From Paraphotobacterium marinum (lineage in GTDB: Bacteria > Pseudomonadota > Gammaproteobacteria > Enterobacterales > Vibrionaceae), in the NCBI RefSeq assembly GCF_002216855.1, contig NZ_CP022356.1, positions 868,001-932,000 of the forward strand: a stretch of DNA of 64,000 nt, written 5' to 3'. Of the stretch, positions 9,938-18,168 are shown piece by piece. Every line of letters begins with the position of its first letter. Positions within the stretch are counted from its first letter, which is position 1. The notes below the pieces were generated by a model. The model saw nothing but the letters and a program-made list of their open reading frames with translations, was not told where the DNA came from and made no database searches. The translations under genes and the position numbers were made by a program.

Positions 9938-9953
9938 TGCGATCTGGATCACT
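9938..9953. promoter_or_regulatory. CRP-like site 3 of the mtl promoter region
   Basis: TGCGA-TCTGGA-TCACT matches 8 of 10 conserved positions and is centred 52 bp from site 2. Confidence 0.6.
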
Positions 9954-9980
9954 TATAGGTTTTTATTTGTAATAATTTTT

Positions 9981-9996
9981 TGTGAAATGCGTCACG
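9981..9996. promoter_or_regulatory. CRP-like site 4 of the mtl promoter region
   Basis: TGTGA-AATGCG-TCACG matches 9 of 10 positions. Two TATAAT hexamers follow at 9997-10002 and 10022-10027. With the second as -10 the site is centred about 45 bp upstream of the start point, close to a class II activator position. No good -35 is visible. Confidence 0.65.
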
Positions 9997-10064
9997 TATA
10001 ATCCTTTATTTGAGCTATTTTTATAATGTGATACATTCAAAAAAAAATTTTAGGACACAACACA

Positions 10065-11963
10065 ATGCAATCCAAATCTATTCAAACCAAAGTTCAAGCC
10101 TTTGGAAGATTTTTATCTAATATGGTTATGCCTAACATAGGTGCCTTTATTGCCTGGGGTTTGATTACCGCTTTATTTATACCCACAGGGTGGCTTCCAA
10201 ATAAAAATTTTGAAACACTAGTACCTATAATTTTAACTTATTTACTTCCAATACTCTTAGCCTTTACTGGAGGAAAATTAGTTTACAAAGAAAGAGGAGC
10301 AGTGGTAGGAAGTATTGTTGTCATGGGTGCAATTGCTGCATCACCAAATACACCTATGTTTCTTGGTGCAATGATTTTAGGTCCTCTTGGCGGATATGTC
10401 ATAAAAGTTTTTGATAAATTAATTGATGGAAAAATAAAAAGTGGATTTGAGATGCTTGTTAATAACTTTTCAGCAGGTATCATCGGATTAATATTAGCAC
10501 TGATAGCATATGAGTTTGTCGCTCCATTTTTACACCTTATAACTCAGTTTTTGACTTTCGGTGTACAGTTTTTAATATCTAATAATTTACTCCCCCTTAC
10601 ATCTATATTTGTAGAGCCAGGAAAAATATTATTTTTAAATAATGCTATTAATCAAGGTATATTTACACCTATTGGAATACAACAAGCCAAGGATCTTGGT
10701 CATTCAATATTTTTCTTAATAGAGGCTAATCCTGGTCCTGGTGTTGGTATGCTTTTAGCTTATATGTTTTTTGGAAAAGGCACAGCAAAACAGACTGCTC
10801 CAAGCGCCATCATTATACAATTTTTCGGGGGTATTCATGAAATTTATTTCCCTTATGTCTTAATGAAACCAAGATTGATATTAGCATTAATTGCTGGTGG
10901 AATGACAAATGTATTTATCTTAACAATATTTAAAGCTGGATTAATTGCTCCCGCATCTCCTGGATCAATTTTTGCAGTTCTTTTAATGACACCAAAAGGT
11001 TCTTATATTGGTGTTATATTATCAGTAATATGCTCTGCTGCAGTCTCTTTTATCATTTCTTCAATTTTATTAAAATTAGAAAAAAGTTCTAAAGAGGATA
11101 ACTTGGAAGAGGCTCAAAATAAAATGAAAAACCTCAAAAATGAATCCAAGGGTGTCCCGAATCAAGAAATTGATTACTCGACCATCAAGAAAATTATTGT
11201 AGCGTGTGATGCAGGTATGGGATCCAGTGCAATGGGTGCCGGATTATTAAAGAAAAAATTAAATAATAAAAATATAGAAATAGAGTCATATAATACTGCA
11301 ATTAATGATATACCCAAAGATGCAGATCTTGTAATCACACACAAAGATCTGACGCCAAGAGCTAAAGAAACTGCTGACCATGCGCACCACCTATCACTGA
11401 ATAACTTTTTAGATAATAGTTTCTATGATGAATTAATAGAGAAGATTCTATCTTTTGGCTCTCATAAAACAGCGCAAGATAATTTAGACAAATCTCATGA
11501 AGAAGAGCAAGATCAAGAGCAATGTTTCCAAATTTCTGAGAAAAATATTTTTCTTCAAAGAAAAGAAAGTAACAAAGAGGATGCTATTAATTTCATCGGT
11601 GAACAGCTTGTAAACTTAGGCTATGTATCAGAAGAATATGTAGAAGGAATGCATGCCAGAGAAAAATTAGTCTCTACTTATTTGGGTGAATCCATAGCCG
11701 TTCCTCATGGCACTATTGAAGCTAAGGAATTTATCAAACACACAGGTATTTTATTCTGTCAATTTCCTAACGGTATTCAGTGGGGAGATGATGAAGAAGA
11801 TATAGCAAATATTGTCATCGGTATTGCCGCACAAGGAGATAACCATATCCAAATTTTGTCCTCTATAACCAATGCATTAGATGATGAAAATAGTTTAGAA
11901 ATATTGAAGAACACACATCAAAAAACAGATGTTTTAAATATTTTACAACCTAATAATGAGTAA
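10065..11963 (+). CDS. mtlA: Mannitol-specific PTS transporter, EIICBA
   Basis: The 632-residue protein imports mannitol and phosphorylates it to mannitol-1-phosphate. Domains in order: membrane IIC (about 1-345, with the substrate motif GIHEIYFPY at 256-264), IIB with phospho-cysteine C381 in IIVACDAGMGSS, and IIA with phospho-histidine H548 in AVPHGT. The E. coli counterparts are C384 and H554 in 637 residues. An acidic, glutamine-rich linker (about 471-490) joins IIB and IIA. A TTTAGGA ribosome site precedes the ATG, and four CRP-like sites lie upstream, so catabolite activation is expected. It is the first gene of mtlA-mtlD-mtlR. Confidence 0.97.
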   Translation: MQSKSIQTKVQAFGRFLSNMVMPNIGAFIAWGLITALFIPTGWLPNKNFETLVPIILTYLLPILLAFTGGKLVYKERGAVVGSIVVMGAIAASPNTPMFLGAMILGPLGGYVIKVFDKLIDGKIKSGFEMLVNNFSAGIIGLILALIAYEFVAPFLHLITQFLTFGVQFLISNNLLPLTSIFVEPGKILFLNNAINQGIFTPIGIQQAKDLGHSIFFLIEANPGPGVGMLLAYMFFGKGTAKQTAPSAIIIQFFGGIHEIYFPYVLMKPRLILALIAGGMTNVFILTIFKAGLIAPASPGSIFAVLLMTPKGSYIGVILSVICSAAVSFIISSILLKLEKSSKEDNLEEAQNKMKNLKNESKGVPNQEIDYSTIKKIIVACDAGMGSSAMGAGLLKKKLNNKNIEIESYNTAINDIPKDADLVITHKDLTPRAKETADHAHHLSLNNFLDNSFYDELIEKILSFGSHKTAQDNLDKSHEEEQDQEQCFQISEKNIFLQRKESNKEDAINFIGEQLVNLGYVSEEYVEGMHAREKLVSTYLGESIAVPHGTIEAKEFIKHTGILFCQFPNGIQWGDDEEDIANIVIGIAAQGDNHIQILSSITNALDDENSLEILKNTHQKTDVLNILQPNNE

Positions 11964-11978
11964 TAATTTGGAGAACTT

Positions 11979-13118
11979 ATGAAAGTATTGCATTTTGGTG
12001 CTGGTAATATTGGTAGAGGATTTATAGGTAAACTACTATCAGAATCAGGGTTTGAGGTCATTTTTGTTGACGTAAATCAACCTGTTATTGATTTAATTAA
12101 TAATAATAAAGAATATATAGTTAACGTTGTTGGAGACGAAACATATCAAGATAAAGTAACAAATATCTCCGCATTAAATTCTAATTCAGACAATGTTATA
12201 AAACTCTTTAATGAGGTTAATTTAATCACCACAGCTGTTGGACCTAATGTTCTTAAATTTATTGCTCCTGTTATATCTAAGGGTATTGAATACAGAAATA
12301 AATATAAAAATGAAAAATCACTAAATATTATTGCATGCGAAAATATGTTAAAAGCATCTTCTCATCTCAAGTCTTTAGTAATTCAAAATTTATCCAACAA
12401 ACAATTAGTTAAAAATATTGGCTTTGTAGATTCAGCTGTTGATCGGATTGTTCCCCCAGCTATAGAATCTGATAAACATACACTTGATGTAACTGTTGAA
12501 TCCTTTTATGAGTGGATTGTTGATGAAAATCAATTTTATGGTGACATTCCTAAGATCCATGGTATAAAATGTGTTGATAATTTATTATCTTACGTTGAAA
12601 GAAAACTTTTTACTTTAAATACAGGCCATGCAATTACAGCTTATTTAGGTAATTTAAAAAATTTTTCAACTATTGACAAAGCTATTCAAAACAGCGAAAT
12701 TCAAACAATTGTAACAAATGCAATGAAAGAAAGTGGCGAAGTTCTGATCAAAAGATATGGTTTTGACAGAACTAAGCATATTAATTATATCCATAAAATT
12801 CTTGAAAGGTTTCACAATCCGTACCTAAATGATGATGTTAAGCGAGTTGGACGTGAACCATTGCGTAAGCTAAGTCCAAATGAAAGACTGATAAAACCGT
12901 TAAGTGGTACTATTGAATTTGCTTTGCCTAATAATGCTTTATTGCACGGTATTGCTGCAGCTTTTCACTACGATAACCCCAACGATAATGAATCAATTAA
13001 ACTTCAAGAGGCTATCGATGGTCACGGTTTCCTTGAAACTTTATCACAGTTTACTGGTCTAGAAAAAGACTCATTAATATCTAAGGAAATTTATAAAATT
13101 TATAAAAAATTAAAATAA
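11979..13118 (+). CDS. mtlD: Mannitol-1-phosphate 5-dehydrogenase
   Basis: MtlD oxidises mannitol-1-phosphate to fructose-6-phosphate with NAD+. The 379-residue protein starts with the Rossmann motif FGAGNIGRGFIGKLL and carries the family motif LNTGHAITAYLGN in the catalytic C-terminal domain. Length agrees with E. coli MtlD (382). A TTGGAG ribosome site precedes the ATG, 15 nt after mtlA, and mtlR follows by 1 nt. The fructose-6-phosphate it yields can feed glycolysis or GlmS, encoded about 9 kb away. Confidence 0.96.
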   Translation: MKVLHFGAGNIGRGFIGKLLSESGFEVIFVDVNQPVIDLINNNKEYIVNVVGDETYQDKVTNISALNSNSDNVIKLFNEVNLITTAVGPNVLKFIAPVISKGIEYRNKYKNEKSLNIIACENMLKASSHLKSLVIQNLSNKQLVKNIGFVDSAVDRIVPPAIESDKHTLDVTVESFYEWIVDENQFYGDIPKIHGIKCVDNLLSYVERKLFTLNTGHAITAYLGNLKNFSTIDKAIQNSEIQTIVTNAMKESGEVLIKRYGFDRTKHINYIHKILERFHNPYLNDDVKRVGREPLRKLSPNERLIKPLSGTIEFALPNNALLHGIAAAFHYDNPNDNESIKLQEAIDGHGFLETLSQFTGLEKDSLISKEIYKIYKKLK

Positions 13119-13119
13119 C

Positions 13120-13623
13120 ATGAAGAATATAAATGAGCCATCATGTGAAAGTGAGATTTTAGAAACCTTAGAAGAACATGAAAATATTAATGATTTTATT
13201 CAAATAGCTATCCATATTTTAGACAGTTTGATTTTTAAAGCTGTTAAATATTATCTGAATAATTCTCAAAATTATGAAACTCAATTTATTGTAGAGCCAT
13301 TGTTTTTGAACAATGGCCCTTTAAACGATAATAGTGTACAACTTAAACTACTTTTAGGTTTAGGTAAATTGCCCTATAAATGGTATTGTTTTTGCAATCT
13401 TATGTTTGAATTAGATATCACCACACCGTTAGGTATCGACGACATAAAAAATCTATTTACAAAGATAACCAATAATTCAAATGTAAGATCAAAAGTAAAA
13501 CTAAACCCTTTAGAAGATTTGCCAACTAAAATAAAATTATCATTATCAGAAGCAAAATTGAAATCTGCTGTTTCGTTGCAACTTATTGAACTTAATAAAA
13601 CTTTATTTTCCACAAAAAATTAA
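13120..13623 (+). CDS. mtlR: MtlR/MltR-family mannitol operon repressor
   Basis: The 167-residue, all-helical soluble protein shares the conserved MtlR core 'VEPLF...GPL.D.SV.LKLLLGLG' at about residues 66-95. E. coli MtlR (195 residues) reads EPLLDGDGPLGDLSVRLKLI there. MtlR represses mtl transcription but has no classical helix-turn-helix; how it acts is not settled. Third gene of the mtl operon, starting 1 nt after mtlD with no clear ribosome site, so translational coupling is likely. It is somewhat shorter than the E. coli protein at the C-terminus. Confidence 0.88.
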   Translation: MKNINEPSCESEILETLEEHENINDFIQIAIHILDSLIFKAVKYYLNNSQNYETQFIVEPLFLNNGPLNDNSVQLKLLLGLGKLPYKWYCFCNLMFELDITTPLGIDDIKNLFTKITNNSNVRSKVKLNPLEDLPTKIKLSLSEAKLKSAVSLQLIELNKTLFSTKN

Positions 13624-13635
13624 ACCTAATTTTTT
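13614..13635. terminator. AT-only hairpin overlapping both convergent stop codons
   Basis: AAAAAATTA and TAATTTTTT pair over 9 bp around the loop AACC. The stops of mtlR (13621-13623) and of the convergent FUSC gene (13626-13628) both lie within it. Stability is low, so its terminator role is tentative. Confidence 0.35.
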
Positions 13636-14732
13636 ATAATAGTTAGTTTTTTTATATTCGTATCTAATATTTTAATTTCTTTCCAAAAATATTTTAAGGA
13701 ATGTATAAATGCATAAAGATGTATATGTTCATTTTCTTTTTTTATTTTTATTTCAACCTCTATTACCTCTAATAAATCTTTTAAAGTTTTATCTTGTAAG
13801 ATAAAACTTCTATCATCATAGGGATAGGTTAATAATTTATGAGAACAATATTCAAAAAACAAATTAACATGCTCCAAAAACAACTTTACCTCATTAAGAC
13901 TTTTTAACCAAATAGAGCTTTTTTCTGATAAGCTTAATGTATATCTCATTGCTAAAGTTTGCCGAAATACTTTTTTAGAATTTAATATTAATTCTTCTGC
14001 TTCTTTTAAATTTAATTTAAAATGAATTTTTTCTAGATACGAATCACTTTCATTTAATAATTTTGATTGTTTTAAAAATGAACTACTTATACCAGATGTT
14101 TGTTGAATTTCATATTTTGAGCTTTCAAGTTGTGTAAAACTTCTGTTTAAACTAAAACAATCTAGTATTAACAATCTAAATTTATCAATTGTGCCTGCCA
14201 TTGAAGCCAATAACTCTTTTCTTGCATATATGGGGAAAACAAGACGGTTTATGACGATACTAATAATTACGCCCAGAAGAATGTCCAGCGCTCTCATCAT
14301 CCCGTCTGAAACACCCGAATGAAAAGAATGTGACAACCCAACAATTACGAAAGTAGCTGTACCAAGAATTCCAACATAAGAGTATTTTTTACTTCCTGCC
14401 AAATAGGCAAAGCCTAATGACACAATAAACAAAGCCAGTAACTCATAATAGATTTGTCCAACGAAGCCACACAATAAAAAAAGCCCACCAGCAAGTGCAC
14501 CAATAATTGTAGCAAAAGTTCTTGCTATTGATTTTTCTTCTCCAGAGCCAACTGTGATTTGAGAACCCATGACAACTGCAATTGTAATAATAATCCATTG
14601 TCCATGCTCAACAGAAAATAGCCGATAAGCAAGTAACCCTATTAGACAAGCTAAAGATGTCTTAAAAGCATGAAGATATCGATGATTTTTATAAATCAAT
14701 TTAGTTAATCTGTTGATAAATGAATTATTCAT
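13626..14732 (-). CDS. FUSC-family inner membrane protein (aromatic acid / efflux-type)
   Basis: The 368-residue protein has an N-terminal block of about six membrane helices (residues about 20-165, including 'GQWIIITIAVVMGSQITVGS' and the conserved ARTFATIIGALAGG). A largely soluble helical C-terminal half follows. This is the layout of the fusaric acid resistance/YccS/AaeB superfamily, but with a single membrane block (half size). Family members are proposed exporters of aromatic acids; the substrate here is unknown. No adjacent membrane-fusion gene is present. It is convergent with mtlR. Confidence 0.75.
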   Translation of the reverse strand: MNNSFINRLTKLIYKNHRYLHAFKTSLACLIGLLAYRLFSVEHGQWIIITIAVVMGSQITVGSGEEKSIARTFATIIGALAGGLFLLCGFVGQIYYELLALFIVSLGFAYLAGSKKYSYVGILGTATFVIVGLSHSFHSGVSDGMMRALDILLGVIISIVINRLVFPIYARKELLASMAGTIDKFRLLILDCFSLNRSFTQLESSKYEIQQTSGISSSFLKQSKLLNESDSYLEKIHFKLNLKEAEELILNSKKVFRQTLAMRYTLSLSEKSSIWLKSLNEVKLFLEHVNLFFEYCSHKLLTYPYDDRSFILQDKTLKDLLEVIEVEIKIKKENEHIHLYAFIHSLKYFWKEIKILDTNIKKLTIIKN

Positions 14733-14797
14733 AAGGACACGTCTTTTTATTTAAAATAGCTATAACTCATAACTTTAATGATCTAAGAAAATAATTA

Positions 14798-15082
14798 TTA
14801 TACCCGAAATATTATGCGATAAAGCGTTTTTTTTTGTGACCATTTAAATTCACCAATCTCTTCAGATGATAAACTTTCTTTATTATCGCCCTTAAACTTA
14901 AGAATATTTTTATCGAAACTAGCTAGCCTTTTAACAATTAGTCCTAGTGAGTCATGATTAAATCCATAAACAGCTCCAACTGATGGTTTAATAAATCTGG
15001 GCTGTTTTACAGCCAAAACATAATCACCATCCTTTAGAGCTGGTTGCATGCTACTACCAGATATTTTGTATAATTTAAAAAT
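14798..15082 (-). CDS. sodX: S26-type peptidase, probable nickel-SOD maturation protease SodX
   Basis: The first ATG (15049) falls after the catalytic serine, giving a useless 83-residue product. Reading upstream in frame restores KLYKISGSSMQPALKDGDY, the signal-peptidase/LexA-type box with Ser before Met-x-Pro. The only plausible initiator before a stop at 15101-15103 is ATT at 15082, with AGG about 9 nt upstream. That gives 94 residues with Ser11 and the Lys51 dyad partner (GLIVKRL), plus a GDN box. Such small S26 proteases accompany sodN and cleave its N-terminal propeptide to expose His1. The start overlaps the sodN stop (15093-15095) only in the ribosome-site region. The assignment is strong from context; the exact start is inferred. 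Confidence 0.8.
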   Translation of the reverse strand: MFKLYKISGSSMQPALKDGDYVLAVKQPRFIKPSVGAVYGFNHDSLGLIVKRLASFDKNILKFKGDNKESLSSEEIGEFKWSQKKTLYRIIFRV

Positions 15083-15092
15083 ACAAAAAAAC

Positions 15093-15596
15093 CTATTTTT
15101 TTAAATCTGGATATACAACATTTTCTGATGGTGGATAGGGTGATACTGCCTCATAAACCTTAACCCCTTTGGTTAACCAAAAAATTTCAGAAAAACGGTT
15201 CACTTTTTTCAAAAGCTCAAGAGCATCATCACGATTAATTTCTTGTTTTACTTTAGAGGTCAAGAGCATTATAGAATGAGTCAATTCATGTATTTCAGGA
15301 AATTTTTCAAATTGTGGCGTTTTAAAATAATCCCCCCAAATGACTCTGATTTCATTTTTTAATATCACACCATGCTCTTCTTTCTGACTGACAAAGCGAA
15401 TTAATCTTGTTTGTTCAGTTATGTTTAATGAATCCTTTCCATTCAACTCCTGAATAAGATCAATCATTCTAATCATTGTCAATACAGCAACTTGAGCATG
15501 GTGCGGATCATATATCTTACATGGTATATCGCAATGTGCCTTGAGTTGTGGCACATTCATAACATCCAGCTTACTTCTAATAAATTTACCAAACAT
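15093..15596 (-). CDS. sodN: Nickel superoxide dismutase
   Basis: The 167-residue protein carries the nickel hook HCDIPCKIYDP at residues 21-31. Cleavage before His21 would give mature H1-C2-D3-x-P5-C6, the Ni ligand set (His1, Cys2, Cys6) that dismutates superoxide. The rest is the four-helix bundle of the family. Most known NiSODs read HCDLPCGVYDP; here the residue after the second cysteine is Lys instead of Gly. No Sec signal is seen, only a 20-residue propeptide. The companion protease gene follows directly. NiSOD is common in marine bacteria and rare in enterics. Confidence 0.93.
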   Translation of the reverse strand: MFGKFIRSKLDVMNVPQLKAHCDIPCKIYDPHHAQVAVLTMIRMIDLIQELNGKDSLNITEQTRLIRFVSQKEEHGVILKNEIRVIWGDYFKTPQFEKFPEIHELTHSIMLLTSKVKQEINRDDALELLKKVNRFSEIFWLTKGVKVYEAVSPYPPSENVVYPDLKK

Positions 15597-15711
15597 TTTA
15601 CGACCTTTTAGATTAAAAATTTAAAATGAATTAAATGTTCAATTTTCATAAAACACTCGCCAAAGTTAAATATAGCAAATATTTATTTGGAAGACTAAAT
15701 GCTAAAAAAAA

Positions 15712-15981
15712 TTATCTCTTGCTTTTTGATTTTAAAATTTTAATCAAAAATATTCCCAATAAATTTACTACAAACCAGAAACCACACATTAAAGCAAGTA
15801 AATTTTCTTCGTGATAAGTTTGGTCAAGTTGACTGGTTGTCAGCATATCAAGATTATCGATATGTGATCCAATGGGAAGCCATAAAAAAAATAATAATCC
15901 GGCCATAATAATATTAAATATGATTAATATTTTATAAAAAATATTTAAAGTATCGCTCTGATCTTCTCTAATATCCGTCAT
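15712..15981 (-). CDS. Small two-helix membrane protein of unknown function
   Basis: The 89-residue protein has two hydrophobic helices (about 17-37 and 62-82) joined by a polar loop of about 25 residues, with a basic C-terminus (KSKSKR). I do not recognise the family. It is the first gene of a minus-strand run that continues with sodN and sodX, 115 nt upstream of sodN, and may share their transcript. A 225-bp tandem repeat starts 50 bp upstream of its ATG. A role with the dismutase is only inferred from position. Confidence 0.65.
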   Translation of the reverse strand: MTDIREDQSDTLNIFYKILIIFNIIMAGLLFFLWLPIGSHIDNLDMLTTSQLDQTYHEENLLALMCGFWFVVNLLGIFLIKILKSKSKR

Positions 15982-16030
15982 TTATTTATCCTGTTTATAT
16001 TGTTTGTATTTTATTTTTATATTTTTATAT

Positions 16031-16255
16031 TTTTATTATTTTTATTATTTTTATTATTTTTATTATTTTTATTATTTTTATTATTTTTATTATTTTTATT
16101 ATTTTTATTATTTTTATTATTTTTATTATTTTTATTATTTTTACTGTTTTTATTGTTTTTATTGTTTTTATTGTTTTTATTGTTTTTATTGTTTTTATTG
16201 TTTTTATTGTTTTTATTGTTTTTATTGTTTTTATTGTTTTTATTGTTTTTATTGT
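16031..16255. repeat. 25-copy 9-bp tandem repeat (12 + 1 + 12 variant blocks)
   Basis: Twelve exact copies of TTTTATTAT (16031-16138) are followed by one hybrid TTTTACTGT (16139-16147) and twelve exact copies of TTTTATTGT (16148-16255). The unit is a multiple of three, so copy-number change would not shift any frame. The array starts 50 bp upstream of the ATG of the minus-strand small membrane gene and about 1.7 kb ahead of the sugar porter start. It could tune promoter spacing or DNA curvature. Homogeneous blocks suggest recent slippage or unequal exchange. Confidence 0.97.
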
Positions 16256-16561
16256 TGATAGAATTTAATTATTACAACACTCTCATAATAACATTTTTTT
16301 TACATAAAAAAATAATAATTTATGCAAATTACATAAATATTTAAAAAAAAAAGTTGTGTATATTTTTGCTAAAACAAGAATGAATTTTCTAATTATTCAT
16401 GAGTTAAGAAAAAAAAGGAAAATTTATATGGTATTTTTATATTTTAGAGAATTTTATTTTGGTTAAAAGATTTTTTGTAGAAACAAATTTATATATTTAT
16501 GTAAAAATTTTGAATTAAAATTTTTCTTGGTGTTCAGTTTCCTGAACACCTTATAAATTTT
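16256..16561. other. AT-rich intergenic stretch without a gene
   Basis: About 300 bp of very AT-rich sequence between the tandem array and the sugar porter stop. Apart from the terminator hairpin at 16529-16550 I see no gene or motif. Confidence 0.5.
16529..16550. terminator. Terminator hairpin downstream of sugar porter 1
   Basis: GGTGTTCAG and CTGAACACC form a perfect 9-bp stem with a 4-nt loop TTTC, 12 nt beyond the stop of the minus-strand gene. The tail on the minus strand is A/T-rich but starts with AAGAAAAATTTT. Confidence 0.65.
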
Positions 16562-17980
16562 TTAAATACCTACATTTTTAATAGGTGTACCAGACTCAAA
16601 TTTCTTCTCAATACTTTCAATACTAACCCCTTTAGTTTCAGGGCAGAATTTCTTAACAACAATAAGAGCTACTACAGTAATAACCGCAAAAATCAGCATC
16701 AAATTAGAGGTTCCATATGCAGACATTAAAGTCAAACTTGTACCAGCTACAATTGTGTTACCAAAGTAGTTTGCAATTGTTGATAGAGTAACACCTAATT
16801 CTCTGGATTTAAGTGGAAATAGTTCTGCTACTAAAATCCATGTAATTGGACCCCATGAACATGCAAAACCTACAATGAATAATAGCGTGGCCGCCAAAAA
16901 CATGTATCCATATAAACCTAAAGCTGCACCCGCAACAATATGATTATAAGAAAAAGCAGCTAAAAGTAATGAGAGCACAACTAAAATACCACCTGCTGTT
17001 AATAATTTTACTCTTCCAGCTTGGTCAATATATTTAACAGCAATGAAAGTAGCCAACATATTCACAATATATATGATGTTTTGCGTGAAAAGTCCATGAG
17101 CAAAACCAGCTTTTTCAAGAATTGATGGTCCGTAATATATGAAAACATTTATTCCTGTAGTTTGTTGGAAAAACTGTAAAACACCACATAAAGCAACTAT
17201 TTTCCAAAAAAACGGTTTTGTTAAAAAACTAATAAAGCTTGTTTTAACTTTGGTAGCTTCTTCAATTTCAGCCAATTCTTCGTTAACTTCTTGCTCAGAG
17301 TTTCTTGTTCTTCTTAAAACCTGAAGTGCCTCTTCTCTTTTCCCTTTGAGCATTAGGTATCTTGGGCTTTTTGGAATAACTAAAACACAGACAAACATAA
17401 GCACAGAAAAGAAAGATAGAACGCCATACATTAATACTAGAGAATGAACCGTTTCACCAAAACTCATTGTAATATAGCTATTAATAAATGATACTGCAAA
17501 AATACCGACAGTAATCATAAGTTGCCAATATGTTCCAAAAGTTCCTCTTTTTGATTTAGGGGAGGTTTCGATTAAATAGATAGGCACAGTGAAAGCTGCA
17601 ATCCCAACAGCTACTCCAAGTAATAATCTAGCATAAAATAAAACTTCATAACTTGGCACCATCGTAGAAATCAAAGACATGCTTGCGAATAAAAAGCCAG
17701 CAATAATGATTGTATATTTTCGACCTATAAATCGATTAGATAACAGCGCAACGGCTGGACCAATCATACAACCTACACTCAAAATGGCTGTAAAATGTTC
17801 TTTTTCAGCGGTAGACAAATTATAATGTGCGCTAATCGTAGATAACGCATTTGCAACAAAACCTTGGTCTAAGCCAAAAAGAAGTCCACCTAATGCAGCA
17901 ATAAGAGCTATTAAATAAACTATCCCCTTTTGACTATTTGATTCAACTTTAGCTGAACCTATTGTAGTAGTACTCATCAC
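16562..17980 (-). CDS. MFS sugar porter (GalP/XylE type), copy 1
   Basis: The 472-residue, 12-helix proton:sugar symporter has sugar-porter signatures: GGLLFGLDQGFVANAL in helix 1, NRFIGRKYT in loop 2-3, LIETSPKSKRGTFG, QQTTGINVFIYYGP in helix 7, and PETKGVSIES at the C-terminus. The usual PESPR motif after helix 6 reads PKSPRY here. QQTTGIN is typical of hexose/pentose porters, but the sugar is not decidable. A paralog lies directly upstream on the same strand, and a terminator follows. The start at 17980 (MMSTTTIGS) has an AAAGGGAAT ribosome site. Confidence 0.93.
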   Translation of the reverse strand: MMSTTTIGSAKVESNSQKGIVYLIALIAALGGLLFGLDQGFVANALSTISAHYNLSTAEKEHFTAILSVGCMIGPAVALLSNRFIGRKYTIIIAGFLFASMSLISTMVPSYEVLFYARLLLGVAVGIAAFTVPIYLIETSPKSKRGTFGTYWQLMITVGIFAVSFINSYITMSFGETVHSLVLMYGVLSFFSVLMFVCVLVIPKSPRYLMLKGKREEALQVLRRTRNSEQEVNEELAEIEEATKVKTSFISFLTKPFFWKIVALCGVLQFFQQTTGINVFIYYGPSILEKAGFAHGLFTQNIIYIVNMLATFIAVKYIDQAGRVKLLTAGGILVVLSLLLAAFSYNHIVAGAALGLYGYMFLAATLLFIVGFACSWGPITWILVAELFPLKSRELGVTLSTIANYFGNTIVAGTSLTLMSAYGTSNLMLIFAVITVVALIVVKKFCPETKGVSIESIEKKFESGTPIKNVGI

Positions 17981-18132
17981 ATTCCCTTTATTTGTAAAAT
18001 TATTATTAAAATCGCTATAAAAACGTTTCGATACATACTCTCTACTTAGCCAAAGAAATGCAATAAAATATTATTTTTATATATGAAATAAGTGACGAAG
18101 ATCTAAAAAGAAAATGTAAATGAGAAAAGGTT

Positions 18133-18159
18133 AGCCTTCTTAAAATGATAAAGAAGGCT
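18133..18159. terminator. Terminator hairpin downstream of sugar porter 2
   Basis: AGCCTTCTT and AAGAAGGCT form a perfect 9-bp stem with a 9-nt loop, just past the stop of the minus-strand porter. On the minus strand the stem is followed by AACCTTTTCT. Confidence 0.65.
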
Positions 18160-18168
18160 CTTATGAGG

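Noticed and set aside
16031-16255. CRISPR array
   Set aside because: Units are 9 bp and contiguous, with no spacers and no cas genes nearby.
16000-16344. Two plus-strand frames through the tandem repeat (LLF or FYY/FYC tripeptide repeats)
   Set aside because: They arise from the 9-bp repeat being a multiple of three; no ribosome site is evident and the low-complexity products are not believable proteins.
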